A stretch of DNA of 64,000 bases. Source: Euonymus europaeus. Its lineage: Eukaryota; Streptophyta; Magnoliopsida; Celastrales; Celastraceae. Under the pieces are notes generated by a model, which saw only the letters and a program-made list of their open reading frames with translations, was not told the origin of the DNA and made no database searches. The stretch lies in NCBI GenBank assembly GCA_963580455.1, contig OY756961.1, positions 17,651,001 to 17,715,000 of the forward strand, given 5' to 3'. Below, piece after piece: positions 25,501-37,282 of this stretch. A program made the position numbers and the translations under genes. Every line of letters begins with the position of its first letter. Position 1 is the first letter of the stretch.

Positions 25501-26477
25501 CCCTTTTGAATGTCCCAGTACTGATGGGAGTTGCGCTCTCCCCGCTCTATCTTAAGAGCCATGTCCACTGCCTTGTCATATGACATCACCCCGGAAGGTA
25601 TCATCAACTTCCCAATAGTAGGAATCAACCCATCTCGGTATCTCTCTGTCTTGCTCCAATCATCTGGAGCAAACTTTTTTCCAAACCTATAGAGTTCCTC
25701 ATACCTCTTGGTATATTGCGTCACCGTCATATCAGGAGTTTGCACCAACTCCATGTACTGCCTCGCCTTGTCAGATTGGAAGCTATCTGGCACAAATCGT
25801 TGCATGAACAACATTTCAAATGATGTCCAAGTCAAATCGTTCTTTCTCTGATCCAGCGAATCCCACCAGTCATGTGCTGCTCCTTTAAGATAATAAAAGA
25901 TCAGCTTCATCCTCCGGTCATCGGGTAGAACTAGAGATTCAAATCTCTTGCTCATTTGCCTTAGCCATTCACCGGCTTCGTACCCTTCTCCCTCGCCATC
26001 AAACACTGGAGGACTAGTCCTCCTTAACTGATCAACCTCATAAATCTCCCGTCCTGGTCTGACACCATCTCCAGTACTAGCCCCGGAACCCTGTCCTTCA
26101 CTTTGGACTTCTGGTGCTCTCACCACTTGCGCCTGAGTCTGCGCTTGTATAACCTGAACTAAGTTCATCACAATTCCTGTCAAAGCCTCTAAGGTCACAG
26201 GTTGTCCCACAGTACTAGTTGGGGCAATCTGTACCTCCGGCAGTACTGGCTCGGAAGTCCTCCCCGGATCTCCCACCTCAACTCTTTCCTCTACTCTTTC
26301 GTTGGTATCATTCACCGGCTCCGAATTCTGAGTGCTAGGAGTGCGTCTAGTAGCACGCGTCACTCCTCTACCTAGGCCCCTACCACGGCCCCTAGGTCGT
26401 CCTCGCCTGCCCCAATCTCCCGGGGTTGCCGCAGCACGAGTAGATCGGATCTCTCTACGAGTATCCATCTGCGCCAC
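22585..26477 (-). pseudogene. gag-pol polyprotein (gag, protease, reverse transcriptase, RNase H, integrase N-terminus), cut short at integrase
   Basis: A 1317-codon open frame starting [12 protein letters not shown], 150 bases inside the primer site. Order: basic RG-rich N-terminus (1-50); gag core (about 150-310); two CCHC zinc knuckles (C370-C383 and C390-C403); aspartic protease with DSGA at 488-491; reverse transcriptase with FIDD at 814-817; RNase H with D963, E1000, D1025 and D1068; integrase zinc region (HH at 1169-1170, H1176, C1206, C1209) and the first catalytic Asp, D1239 in TMDF. After residue ~1297 the frame is wrong and stops at 1317. Compared with the copy at 58970, about 10 bp are missing, taking with them the SDRD motif that holds the second catalytic Asp. 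Everything before is intact, so reverse transcription parts may still be made, but no working integrase. Confidence 0.95.
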
Positions 26478-26627
26478 AACAGATAAGATACTTAACCTGA
26501 CTTAATTAATTGAGGATTTAAGGGATAAGGAAACGTACCGGATCAGCAGAGGTCGTGACATGGCCTGGAGACTTACTAACTTACATCTACGACCCAACCC
26601 CAGATCCTATGTAGAGCTAACCTCGCC

Positions 26628-26638
26628 CTCTGATACCA
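26628..26638 (-). promoter_or_regulatory. Primer-binding site of the young chromovirus
   Basis: CTCTGATACCA on the plus strand is TGGTATCAGAG in element sense, an 11-base match to the usual initiator tRNA-Met site, three bases from the LTR at 26642. Confidence 0.9.
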
Positions 26639-26641
26639 AAC

Positions 26642-28822
26642 TGTGGCGCCCCGACCCGAAATTCACGCACTGAGCCGGGAGCGCCACTTTAGGCATGTGC
26701 CACGTCACTAAGGACCTCACCACACGCCAACCTAACCCCGGATTCTAATAGAAATCCGACAGCACCTCCCCGTATATCGGAGGGTGCCAGCCTAGAGTCA
26801 CATCTCATTTAACACGGAAAAGATAATCAATAATAATCAGAGAAGTTTCACAGCCTAACAGGCCTCTGGCCATCTATCCACATTCACACACTAGGCAGGG
26901 CCTCAGGCCTCCTAATCACATGCAATCAATAAGCAAAACATAATCATATCAATAATATCATCAAAGACTATCAAAGTCTATCAATCCGGACCCAAGGTCC
27001 TATATCTAGGTACGAGAGTCCCAATCACACGGCATACCTCCCGACCATCCATCAAACATACCGAAAAGGTATTTAAGCAACATAATAGTCAACCAATAAA
27101 AGTACTACATGTACTTAATTTATAACCAAGGTTCTCAAACAACCAAATATATATCCTAGTGCTCCTAGGGTGGCCTTCCATGTCACGCTGCCTCCTACTG
27201 ATCCGCAGCCTGGTTCTCAGCACCAGTCTCACCTGAAGGATATAGAAAAGAAATAGGGTGAGCAGGAGGCTCAGTAGGGAAAATAAAATGAATCATAAGA
27301 ACGTAAAGGTTGAATGTTGAAACAAGCTCAATGCAGCAACATGACATCCTAAAATGTCACAACAATGTATAACCTCGGGCTACACCCTACAGCGCCTGGC
27401 ACTAGTCAACGAATATTCCGGAAAATCATCAGAACCCTTGCACTTTGCCCCGGAACGACTATAGGTGCACCTACACCATGGAAATCCCGACTTCCGGCAA
27501 CAATGTGCCCATTCGGTATCCAACATCATCACAAAGTATAACCTAAGGATACTACGAGTCCATACTCGTAGACCCAATGCATCTATAATTCATGTCCAAT
27601 AATGTCATGCAAAAGAAGCTCGTATATATAACAATCCTATATATATATACATAACTACATGATGCATGAACGAGGTTTATCACGCTCAATAGATGATTAA
27701 GCATTCAAAGGGTATGCAAATTCATCAATAACCAACAACAAGGTTCGTTCTTCCTAAGAAACAATTTAGGCAAGAACACAAATAATAAAGACCAATCAAG
27801 AATTTAAACCGCTCTTTAGAGAAGAACAATACGATAGAAAATGGGGTAAGAATCCCTACCTCTTGTTGAGCAATTTACCACAAAATTCACAATTACGTTC
27901 CTAGGGTTCCGATTTCCCAAACCTAACAATGTGGCGAAACCGAACCCATTCATACATCAATAAACAACCAACAGCTCATATAAACATCAATTAAATCAAT
28001 AAATTCGAAATTACTCACCTTCTCTCTCTAGAAATTTCTCCAAAATCCTTGAAACTCAACCCAAGCTCAACTCTACTCCAAATCACAAACCAATCTACAT
28101 ATACATCCAAAATCAACCTATAATCAACATATCTAAGCCTTACCTTCCATCTATTAAAGAATCAAACAAATCTAGGAAAAACCCTAGAATTCCAAAATTA
28201 TGAAAACTCACCTCAAACCTTCAAATCTTCCTTGATTCCACCTTGATTCTTGACATGCTTCATGAATCCATGGAAAACCAAGCAAGAACCTCAACAAATC
28301 TCCTTCTCTCTCTAAGTTTCTCACTCTTTCTCTCTCTTCCCGGGCTCTCCAAGTGTTGGTAATGTCCAGAAATGTCTCTCTGTTTCTTAAAAACTGATTT
28401 CCCGATAGCCGTCCGGACTCCCTAAGCATCCGTCCGGACGGATTACTCTTCATGTAACCCACTGGTTTGAATCTAGGCATATCCGTCCGGACGCCCTATT
28501 ATCCGTCCGGACGGATCACTATTCACAGAACCTTTCTGCCTTCCATTTAGGCATATCCTTCCGGACGGATTACTGTTCACAGAACCCAGTTTTTTCCAAT
28601 ATTTATTTTCCGTCTCGGTCTAAGCTTCGATTTGATATATTATGGGCCCAAAACGGACATGTACACTAAAAGTTATGACCCTTTTACCGAACCAAGCGCA
28701 AAACTATTTTCTTTAGGGTCTTATACACTTCCAATGGTCCGTTATCTCTTCGAACTCATTTTTCCAATAACTTATTACTTAAAATTTAACCAAACATAAT
28801 ATTTTTGGGTCGGGATCTCACA
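26642..28822 (-). repeat. 5' LTR of the young chromovirus
   Basis: 2181 bp, same length as its partner. Modules in the same order: GATATACGGGG stem-loop (26757-26793), dyad and acceptor-like site (~27225-27280), TATA region (~27640), 31-nt hairpin (27747-27777), CCGTCCGGACGG cluster (~28408-28570). One palindrome has decayed relative to the 3' LTR (CCTTCCGGACGG). Confidence 0.95.
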
Positions 28823-28825
28823 ATA

Positions 28826-31007
28826 TGTAACGCTCCGACCCTGGTAACGCTACTATTGTACGCTAGCCCAATATCCATGTGGCATTAAGCTTCCATCTTA
28901 TCCAAGATATTCAATCCTAGTCCCACATCTAGGATTCACCAATTTCTACAAAAATTTTGGTAGCATCTCCCCGTATATCGGAGGATGCCTACCTGAAATA
29001 CACAGCATATAATCACATAATCACATAAGGCCTCCAGCCATCACAACACATGCATCCACAAACCTAGGCAGGGCCTCAGGCCATCTACAGCATGCATCCG
29101 CAAAACTTAAAGAAGCATAAATCCATACATGATGCAAACATACAGTTCTAGCAAAAGAAGTTCACAAATTGGTTCAGGAGTTCTATCACAAGGCACCCTT
29201 CTAACCGTCTCATAATATACCGATAAGGTGTTTATCCAATGTGAAGGTATTAAACATACATATATACATATATTCATATGCATAAATCCCATCAAACAAG
29301 GATGTCAATCCTTGTACCAACCCTTCCTAATATCTCCAAGTGGCACCATGTCATCCGCCTCCTACAGATCCGCAACATCGACAATAGTACCGGTCTCACC
29401 TGTGTGGGAAGAAAGAAATGAAGGGTGAGCAATGGCTCAGTAGGGGCAAAGAGGATAACAAAATATAATAGCTGAATTACAAAGGTAAGTCAATGCAGCA
29501 ACATGCCAAGACTATGAACCACCATAACAAATACTCGTCAAACCGTGGTCTCGTTTCCTACCGTGAGTCCCAATGGGATGACGCCTCGGCATCCATCCCC
29601 ACACATCGATATCGGTGAACACTGCCACCATACGACTCAATAAGGAAACTATGACCAACTACAAGACACCAGTCTTGTCAATACTGACTCGGGTTCCCTG
29701 AATCGATTCCTCGGGATCTCAGTATGCTACCTCATATGGGAGTCATCCGGTTGCAACCAAGCCGAGGTTCCACAACCCTCCTCCCATATGACGTTTACAC
29801 AACCTATGGAAGTCACAAATCCATACTCGCACTTCCATGTGGCTCTAATGCAACAATGCCATGCCATGAATTTAATATAGCAATAAACGAATCCTAGTTA
29901 TATATTTAACTAGCCATGATGCATGAATAAGAACCACACATGCTTGATATAAGACGAAGCAATCAACCGGGAATGCAAACTAACAATTTAGGAAGATTCG
30001 AGAATAATCCTAGGTTCGTTTTTCCAAATGGAGCAAATAGTGAAAAACACAAATATGAATAACAATGGAAATTAATTAACACATTTTTTGGATAATAAGA
30101 AAGAATCGAAATATTGGGCTAGAATCCCCTACCTCGATCAACCACAAGTTAAACAATCCAATTCCAAAATTAGGGTTTCCAGCCCTTTTCACCAACCTAT
30201 CAATTTCCAACATTATAACCCATATAATCATCATAATAACACTAATCAACAATACTAACGTGAAATCAATAAGAAATTCTAGAGAACTCACCTTCTCTCT
30301 CTCTAGGATTTTCCCAAAATCCTCCAAATTCGTCCAATATCAAACCTCAATAAAAAAAACGAATAAAACCATCAAACCTACCATAAACAACCCTAGAAAC
30401 ATCATATATAAAGCCCAAAACTTAACTCTTCACGAATCATGATAGATCTAACGAAAAGCTAGAATTTTGAAACTTAGAAAAACTCACCTTTGATCTTAAA
30501 ATCCCTTGGAATGTTGCTCGAATCTTCAACCCAAGCTCCAAATCTTCAATAATCTCTCAAAACTTCACTTTCTCTCTCTAATTTTTTTTCTCTCTCTCTC
30601 TCTCACTAGAATCAACCTCTCCAAGAAAAATACCATTTATGGTCGCGTAAGGGTTCTTAACAGCTCGGGGAGTGCCTAGGCGCTCGGAATTACGCCTAGG
30701 CGCATTGGCCTTAAGTTTGGATTTGAACACGCTGTCCTAGGCGAACTTTTGTACACGCCTAGGTGGATCGCCTAGGCGTTTGACCTTATGTTTTTAGCTC
30801 CGTCTCGGTCTTAGCTTCGATTTGATATATTATGGGCCCGAAACGGATATCTGTGCTAAAAGTTATGACCCATTTAACGAACCTAGATCAAAAATGATTC
30901 TTTACGGTTTAGACAACTCGAATGAACCGTTACCTCTTCTACTCCATTTTTAATAACTTACTACTTAATATTTAACCAACTTAGTATTTTTGGGTTTGGG
31001 TTTCACA
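28826..31007 (-). repeat. 3' LTR of the pol-less element
   Basis: Begins TGTAACGCTCCGACC and ends GGGTTTCACA. Contains the stem-loop at 28959-28993 (arms GGTAGCATC and GATGCCTACC), dyad/acceptor-like block at ~29390-29445, TTATTCATGCATCATG at ~29915-29930, the 31-nt hairpin (30018-30048, decayed inner stem) and five GCCTAGGCG palindromes (30672-30780). A polypurine tract (31008-31020) and the palindrome AAATTTCGTCCTCGAAATTT (31025-31044) follow. Confidence 0.9.
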
Positions 31008-31044
31008 TCCCTTCCCCCTTAAAGAAATTTCGTCCTCGAAATTT

Positions 31045-31603
31045 TAAACATACTAATTTCCGTGAATAAATGCGGATACTTCTCCTTCGTACCACAAATT
31101 CTTAAAGTTTGACTCTTTATAATTCGAACTATAGATTAGACTTGCATAAAAACCTATCCGTCAATTTGATAATCCACCAAGAACTCATAATCCTCTAAGT
31201 TTTTTTTTTTCAATCTCCATTCTCCTCATAGATTTACGCATTACCACACTATGGTCATTCCATCTAAGAGTTTACTTAATATCATAATCATATATATAAG
31301 TAACTTACATTATCATGCCTAGATCACAAGTTATATAGCCACAAGTCCATACCATAAATTGGAAGGATTCTTACAGGATTCTTACCTCTCCATTCAATAC
31401 ATTCGTACACACATTTATATTACAAACCTTAGTCAATTACATAACTTTATCCACACCCAAGCTTGATACGTTGTCCTACTAATAGGTCTTACACCTAATA
31501 TCAAAGGTTTCTTACTCTCGGTTCCCATATTTCATACACTCATACTCACATTTGCTCTATGAGCTTTATTCTTATACATAACCTAAACCACATGCAACTA
31601 TTC
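31045..31603. other. Non-coding spacer inside the pol-less element
   Basis: AT-rich, stops in all frames, no recognisable pol remnant although this is where integrase would end. Nothing further seen. Confidence 0.5.
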
Positions 31604-32098
31604 TCAGGTTATACAGTGTTTGTCCTCAAACACTGGTTCTTCCTCTGATTCCTCTTCAGAATCTTCCTCACGCTCCTCTGATTCTCTGACCTGACTTGCA
31701 AGAACTTCATTCTCGTACCGCAGTCCCCGGTTCTCCTCCCTAAGACGTACAACTTCACGTCTGAGTCTTCTAGTCTCCTGTTGTTGAATCGCCAGATTGC
31801 TGCTTTCCCCATAATTGTAGCCTGGTATCTGTATACCAAAATCATTTTTTAGCTCATGAAGCATAAGTCGAGCACATTCTTCCTGAACTTCCAGTTCTCC
31901 ACCACTGAACGTGGTCCATGCTTTAATCACGCATCCAAGGGCACCCAACTCAACATCTGGGTTTCACAGGGTAACCGTTGTTCTAACACATGAGGGTTCC
32001 CTTACAGTTTTGTATCGTGGAAGAGGCATCCCACGGTTGGAAATAAACTCCTCTCGCACCTTTACTGAACAAGCTGGGCTGCGTCCTTCCCTCGCCAT
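31604..32098 (-). pseudogene. Additional ORF of unknown function with a coiled coil, one in-frame stop
   Basis: A 165-codon frame on the same strand as gag, from ATG at 32098 (context AAAAAAATGG, favourable in plants) to TGA at 31604, broken only by a TGA at codon 45 (31964-31966). The N-terminus is MAREGRSPAC. Residues ~105-140 form a heptad-rich, highly charged helix (RRLRREVVRLREENRGLRYE), followed by an acidic run of about fifteen Asp/Glu/Ser (141-155) and an end at HCIT. Its codon flow is clean while gag beside it has several stops and a frameshift. I do not recognise the family. It could be an element-encoded extra ORF or a captured host gene piece. The position between protease remnant and 3' LTR, where pol normally lies, is notable. 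Confidence 0.55.
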
Positions 32099-33354
32099 TT
32101 TTTTCTTCCAAGTTGTATAACTTGAGTAAGGAGAGATATACTACTTGGTTTGTGTCACTTACCTTGGTTCCCCTTCTTAAATACAACTCAAATTCAATCA
32201 TGTTACTTTCAACTCTTACTACCCTATGTAACCTTGCATAGGACTTGTAACCCACTAAAGGACCCCAATAGACTAGACTTTTTCAGCTACTCTATAACGT
32301 GTCACCCTTAGTTGTGGTGTTCTAAAACATCTGTATAATTTTTGCTTCACCCGAATCCTCTTTAGTTGTAGTCCAAGATCTCCATTATCTCTGAAAGAAT
32401 CCCAAAGAATCCGTCTGTCTTCTCCGAATCTTGAGTGTCAGTAATAATTTCTACTTTGCTACTATTAACTCACATGACAGCTAGTATATGCTATCGTTAC
32501 TACTTTTTCACTATTAGCTCTCGAAAGCCTTGGTAAATTCCATTAACTTCTAGAGATACTCTCTCTCTTTCACCATCCACAATTATTATCATTCAATTTA
32601 CTAAGTAAATTTCTTGAATTTCCAATCTATTCTCCAAATAGTTATAGACTATTCACCTTTAGATCTAGGGCACACGTCAATCATTGTCATATCTTATGCA
32701 TTTAAATAAAATTTATCACTTTGACATTCGAGTACCCTTAATGTCCAAACTTCTTACCAAGAATTTCATACTCAACCTTATAAATTCTCATTTGCGTACC
32801 ATTTGGTGTTATTAAATAGAGTCACAAACATCTAATACTTCCATCAATCTAAACACACTATCATTTAATTATTTGTAAACAAATCCTTATCCCTTTGATG
32901 CACACCTTCCCTCTTAAGGAACTTTGTTTTCTCAAATTTAACACACTTTTATCATTCCCATAATTTTTTCTCCCTAAGGATACTAATTCGGTTCCCAAAG
33001 TCCATTTCTTAATTGATTTCCAACCATCGATTTCATCATTCCACTAACTAGATAACTATCAACTATAACTGTTAGCCATTAAATTTCCATGACTCTAGAC
33101 CTAACTCACCATCGCATTCATCTTTTTTACGCAAGTGTCCACCCGGACACCATCTCTTATCTACTCACATCATCTAGACATCCCCTTTCATATAATATTA
33201 ACTACTCGAACAACTATTGTCGTAGTTATTCACGAACTCTAGGTACAAGTAATACGCCATCATCGAGCCTTAGATGCTTCGATGCATACTAATGTATGTT
33301 TCTCTCCTATACCTTTATGTTTTCTATTTCCACAATCTCACTCTAATTTTTTTC
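32099..33354. other. Non-coding AT-rich stretch in place of pol
   Basis: No reverse transcriptase, RNase H or integrase motif is seen in any frame. A donor-like CCAAGGTAAGT occurs on the minus strand near 32158-32168, before the extra ORF, but no convincing acceptor was found. Pol similarity stops sharply at ~33355. Confidence 0.5.
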
Positions 33355-34915
33355 CAAGTCAAACAATACTCTCGCTCAACTATTAGAGATAAGAAATATA
33401 CCTCCGATGAAATTTAGCTGTTCCGGAGCTTCCTCATATCCCAAAGAAAATGCTAGAGTCTGAACCATAGTCGGCTATCGTTGCTAAATCTGTTGTGGTG
33501 GTCTACCACCTCGTCCTCTCCCTCCTGTTGGAACTGTAGAAGGTAGGGCTGGAACTAGTGCCAAAGGTGGTAATCCTGATGACGGAGTTTGTGCCTGCTG
33601 TGTAGTACCACCACCCTGTGGACATTCATTCCTCTTGTGCCCTACAAGATTACACCCATAACACTTCGGACTCGTGGTCCTCCTACACTCACTCTTTCTG
33701 TGCCCCTCTTTGCCACATCGATAGCATGTGATCTTGCCACCCTGTGGCCTAAACCCTTTGCCTCGGTCCCCCTTCTGAGGATGGGAGTCCGTCTTCTGTT
33801 TCTTTTGACTACATCCATCTATGGATGAAGAGGTCCATCCTTTGATGGGCATCCCAATACTGTCGGGAGTTTCTCTTCTTCTGTTCAAACCTCAATGCCA
33901 TATTCACTGTCTCAGCATAGGTCTGAACTCTAGTAGCAAGCACCATCTCACTCAGACTTGGAATCAATCCATCACAATACCTCTCCGCCTTGCTTCCCTC
34001 ATCCGGAGCAAACTTCCTCCCATACCTGTATAGTTCTTCGTATCTCTTAGTGTACTGAGACACTGTCATGTCCGGTGTCTGCACAAACTCCAGATACTGT
34101 CTAGCTTGGTCGGCTTGGAAAGTCTGAGGAACAAACCGTTGCAAAAACAATGATTCAAAAGATGTCCAAGTCAACTCATACTTCCTCAGACCCATGGAAT
34201 TCCACAAATCATACGCATCACCTCGCAAATAATAGAACACCAATTGAACCCTTCGCTCATCTGGTATGGCTAGAGTATCCAACCTTGCTCCCAATTGATG
34301 CACCCATTCTTCCGCTTCTCGACCTTCCCCCTCTCCAGAAAAGATAGGAGGGTCTATCTTCCTCAGCTGATCTACCTCGTAGATCTCCTGTGCAGGTCTG
34401 AATGGAACCTCACCCTCGTTGTTAACTCTAGCAGTCGGTCCCTCTACTCATGTCTCAGGGACTATAACCGTCTCATCTTGAGCTTGCGTCTGACTCTGAG
34501 TCTGAACCAAAACTCGATTTTCCACCTGTGCCTGGATCTGTGCCAGAACCCGAGCCTGTGCTTGTGCCTGTGTCTACACTACTTGGGCCAGATTTGTCAC
34601 AATCCAGGCCAATACATCCAACGTCATAGGTTGTCCAGAAGTAGTGCTTGGAGCAACCTATACAGTGGGTAGAATTTGCTCGAAAGTCCTCTCCTGTCCA
34701 TCATCAGTGTGCAGTCCATCACGAACTACTCCTCCAATTCTATCACCGATGCCCATCTCTGGCGGTGACCCTTGTGTGCTGGGAGTGCGCCTATTGGTGC
34801 GCACCAATCCCCTCCCACGACCTCGGCCTCGACCTCTAGGTCTACCACGTCTACACCCATCTGTAGGGGTTTCAGTCACCTCACTCACAGCTCGTGTCAT
34901 CCTACATGTGTCCAT
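33355..34915 (-). pseudogene. gag and protease-start pseudogene
   Basis: Starts at the ATG of MDTCRMTRAV (34915), equal to MDTRREIRS of the neighbour. Then an RG-rich tail, stops between 34664 and 34440, the gag core (34303-33809: FYYLRGDAYDLWNSMG, FVPQTFQADQARQYLEFVQT), a frameshift near 33840 and two CCHC knuckles (CYRCGKEGHRKSEC, CYGCNLVGHKRNEC) with a GGRGRGG linker. Similarity with the intact gene continues through the protease start and ends at its catalytic motif, where D-S-G reads D-L (~33357). The product would be the capsid precursor; this copy cannot give it. Confidence 0.85.
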
Positions 34916-35071
34916 CTGTGCCACAACAGATAACACTATTTCATATATAATAGATACAAGAATTTAAGGGGATAAGAGTACATACCGGATCTGAAGAGGT
35001 CATGACATGGTCTGAAAATTACTAGCTCACAACTAGGACCCAACCCCAGATCCTACGTAGAACAACCTCAC

Positions 35072-35081
35072 TTTGATACCA
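35072..35081 (-). promoter_or_regulatory. Primer-binding site of the pol-less element
   Basis: TTTGATACCA on the plus strand is TGGTATCAAA in element sense, next to the 5' LTR at 35085. Confidence 0.75.
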
Positions 35082-35084
35082 AAT

Positions 35085-37282
35085 TGTAACGCCCCGACCC
35101 AGGTAACGCTACTATTGCACCCTAGCCCAATATCCATGTGGCATTAAGCCTCCATCTTATCCAAGATATTCAATCCTAGTCTCACATCTAGGATTCACCA
35201 ATTTCTACAAAACGTTTGGTAGCATCTCCCCATATATCGGAGGATGCCTACCTGAAATACACAGCATATAATCACATAATCACATAAGGCCTCCAGCCAT
35301 CACAACACATGCATCCACAAACCTAGGCAGGGCCTCAGGCCATCTACAGCATGCATCCGCAAAACTTAAAGAAGCATAAATCCATACATGATGCAAACAT
35401 ACAGTTCTAGCAAAAGAAGTTCACAAATTGGTTCAGGAGTCCTATCACAAGGCACCCTTCTAACCGTCTCATAATACACCGATAAGGTGTTTATCCAATG
35501 TGAAGGTATTAAACATACATATATACATATATTCATACGTATAAATCCCATCAAACAAGGATGTCAATCCTTGTACCAACCCTTCCTAATATCTTCAGGT
35601 GGCACCATATCATCCACCTCCTACAGATCAGCAACATCGGCAATAGTACCGGTCTCACCTGTGTGGGAAGAAAGAAATAAAGGGTGAGCAATGGCTCAGT
35701 AGGGGCAAAGAGGATAACAAAATATAATAGCTGAATTACAAAGGTAAGTCAATGGAGCAACATGCCAAGACTATGAACCACCATAACAAATACTCGTCAA
35801 ACCGTGGTCTCGTTTCCTACCGTGAGTCCCAATGGGATGACGCCTCGGCATCCATCCCCACATATCGATATCGGTGAACACTGCCACCATATGACTCAAT
35901 AAGGAAACCATGACCAACTACAAGACACCAGTCTTATCCATACTGACTCGGGTTCCCTGAACCGATTCCTCAGAATCTCAGTATGCTGCCTCATATGGGA
36001 GTCATCCGGTTGCAACCACGCCGAGGTTCCACAACCCTCCTCCCATATGATGCTTACACAACCTACGGAAGTCACAAATCCATACTCGCACTTCCATGTG
36101 GCTCTAATGCAACAATGTCATGCCATGAATTTAATATAGCAATAAACGAATCCTAGTTATATATTTAACTAGCCATGATGCATGAATAAGAACCACACAT
36201 GCTTGATATAAGACGAAGCAATCAACCGGGAATGCTAACTAACAATTTATGAAGATTCGAGAATAATCCTAGGTTCGTTTTTCCCTATGGAGCAAATAGG
36301 GAAAAACACAAATATGAATAACAATGGAAATTAATTAAAGCATTTTTTGGATAATAAGAAAGAATCGAAATATTGGGCTAGAATCCCCTACCTCGATCAA
36401 CCACAAGTTAAACAATCCAATTTCAAAATTAGGGTTTCCACCCCTTTTCACCAACCTATCAATTTCCAACATTATAACCCATATAATCATCATAATAACA
36501 CTAATCAACAATACTAACATGAAATCAATAAGCAATTCTAGAGAACTCACCTTCTCTCTCTCTAGGATTTTCCCAAAATCCTCCAAATTCGTCCAATATC
36601 AAACCTCAATCTAAGACAACGAATCAAACCATCAAAACTACCATAAACAACCCTAGAAACATCATATATAAACCCCAAAACTTAACTCTTCACGAATCAT
36701 GATAGATCTAACGAAAAGCTAGAATTTTGAAACTTGGAAAAACTCACCTTTGATCTTAAAATCCCTTGAAATGTTGCTCGAATCTTCAACCCAAGATCTA
36801 AATCTTCAGTAATCTCTCAAAACTTCACTTTCTCTCTCTAATTTTCTCTCTCTCTCTCTCACTAGAATCAAGCCTCTCCAAGCAAAATACCATTTCTGGT
36901 CGCGTAAGGGTTCTTAACAGCTCGGGGAGCGCCTAGGCGCTCGGAATTATGCCTAGGCGCATTGGCCTTAAGTCTGGATTTGAACACGCTGTCCTGGGCA
37001 AACATTGGCCTTAAGTATGGATTTGAACACGTTTTCCTGGACCGCCTAGGCGTGTGGCCTTACATTTTTAGCTCTGTCTCGGTCTTAGCTTCGATTTGAT
37101 ATATTATGGGCCCGAAACGGATATCTGTGCTAAAAGTTATGACCTATTTAACGAACTTAGATAAAAAATGATTCTTTACAGTCTTAGACAACTCGAATGA
37201 ACCGTTACCTCTTCTACTCCATTTTTAATAACTTACTACTTAATATTTAACCAACTTAGTATTTTTGGGTTGGGGTTTCACA
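35085..37282 (-). repeat. 5' LTR of the pol-less element
   Basis: 2198 bp, TGTAACGCC to GGGTTTCACA. The 31-nt hairpin at 36277-36307 has a perfect 12-bp stem here (GTTTTTCCCTAT). The stem-loop is at 35218-35252. Compared with its partner it has an internal duplication of about 45 bp in the palindrome region (36960-37050: CATTGGCCTTAAGT occurs twice). Confidence 0.9.

Larger units (their letters stand above)
19505..28822 (-). mobile_element. Young, nearly complete chromovirus (Ty3/gypsy), minus strand
   Basis: 9318 bp with two 2181-bp LTRs (19505-21685 and 26642-28822) that differ at only about 20 positions by eye, a polypurine tract at 21686-21698 and a tRNA-Met primer site at 26628-26638. 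Target duplication ATATG lies at 19500-19504 and 28823-28827; the right copy overlaps the first two bases of the next element's LTR. The single gag-pol frame is broken once, at integrase. The chromodomain-like pol end and iMet priming place it among chromoviruses, probably near the Tekay clade (inference from motifs, not a tree). Confidence 0.95.
28826..37282 (-). mobile_element. Pol-less chromovirus derivative, minus strand
   Basis: LTRs 28826-31007 (2182 bp) and 35085-37282 (2198 bp). Target duplication CTATA is found at 37283-37287 and, because of the later insertion of the neighbour, at 19498-19502; the first two LTR bases (TG) are also copied at 19503-19504. Internal region is only ~4.1 kb: a decayed gag and protease start, then 2.3 kb without any reverse transcriptase or integrase. 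LTR pairs differ much more than those of the element inserted in its edge, in keeping with greater age. Confidence 0.9.

Noticed and set aside
23724..25583. Plus-strand open frames opposite the young element's gag-pol
   Set aside because: Antisense shadows of a well-supported polyprotein with all retrotransposon motifs on the minus strand.
32158..32168. Splice donor-like CCAAGGTAAGT upstream of the extra ORF on the minus strand
   Set aside because: No acceptor with a pyrimidine tract was found before the ATG at 32098, so an intron cannot be supported.
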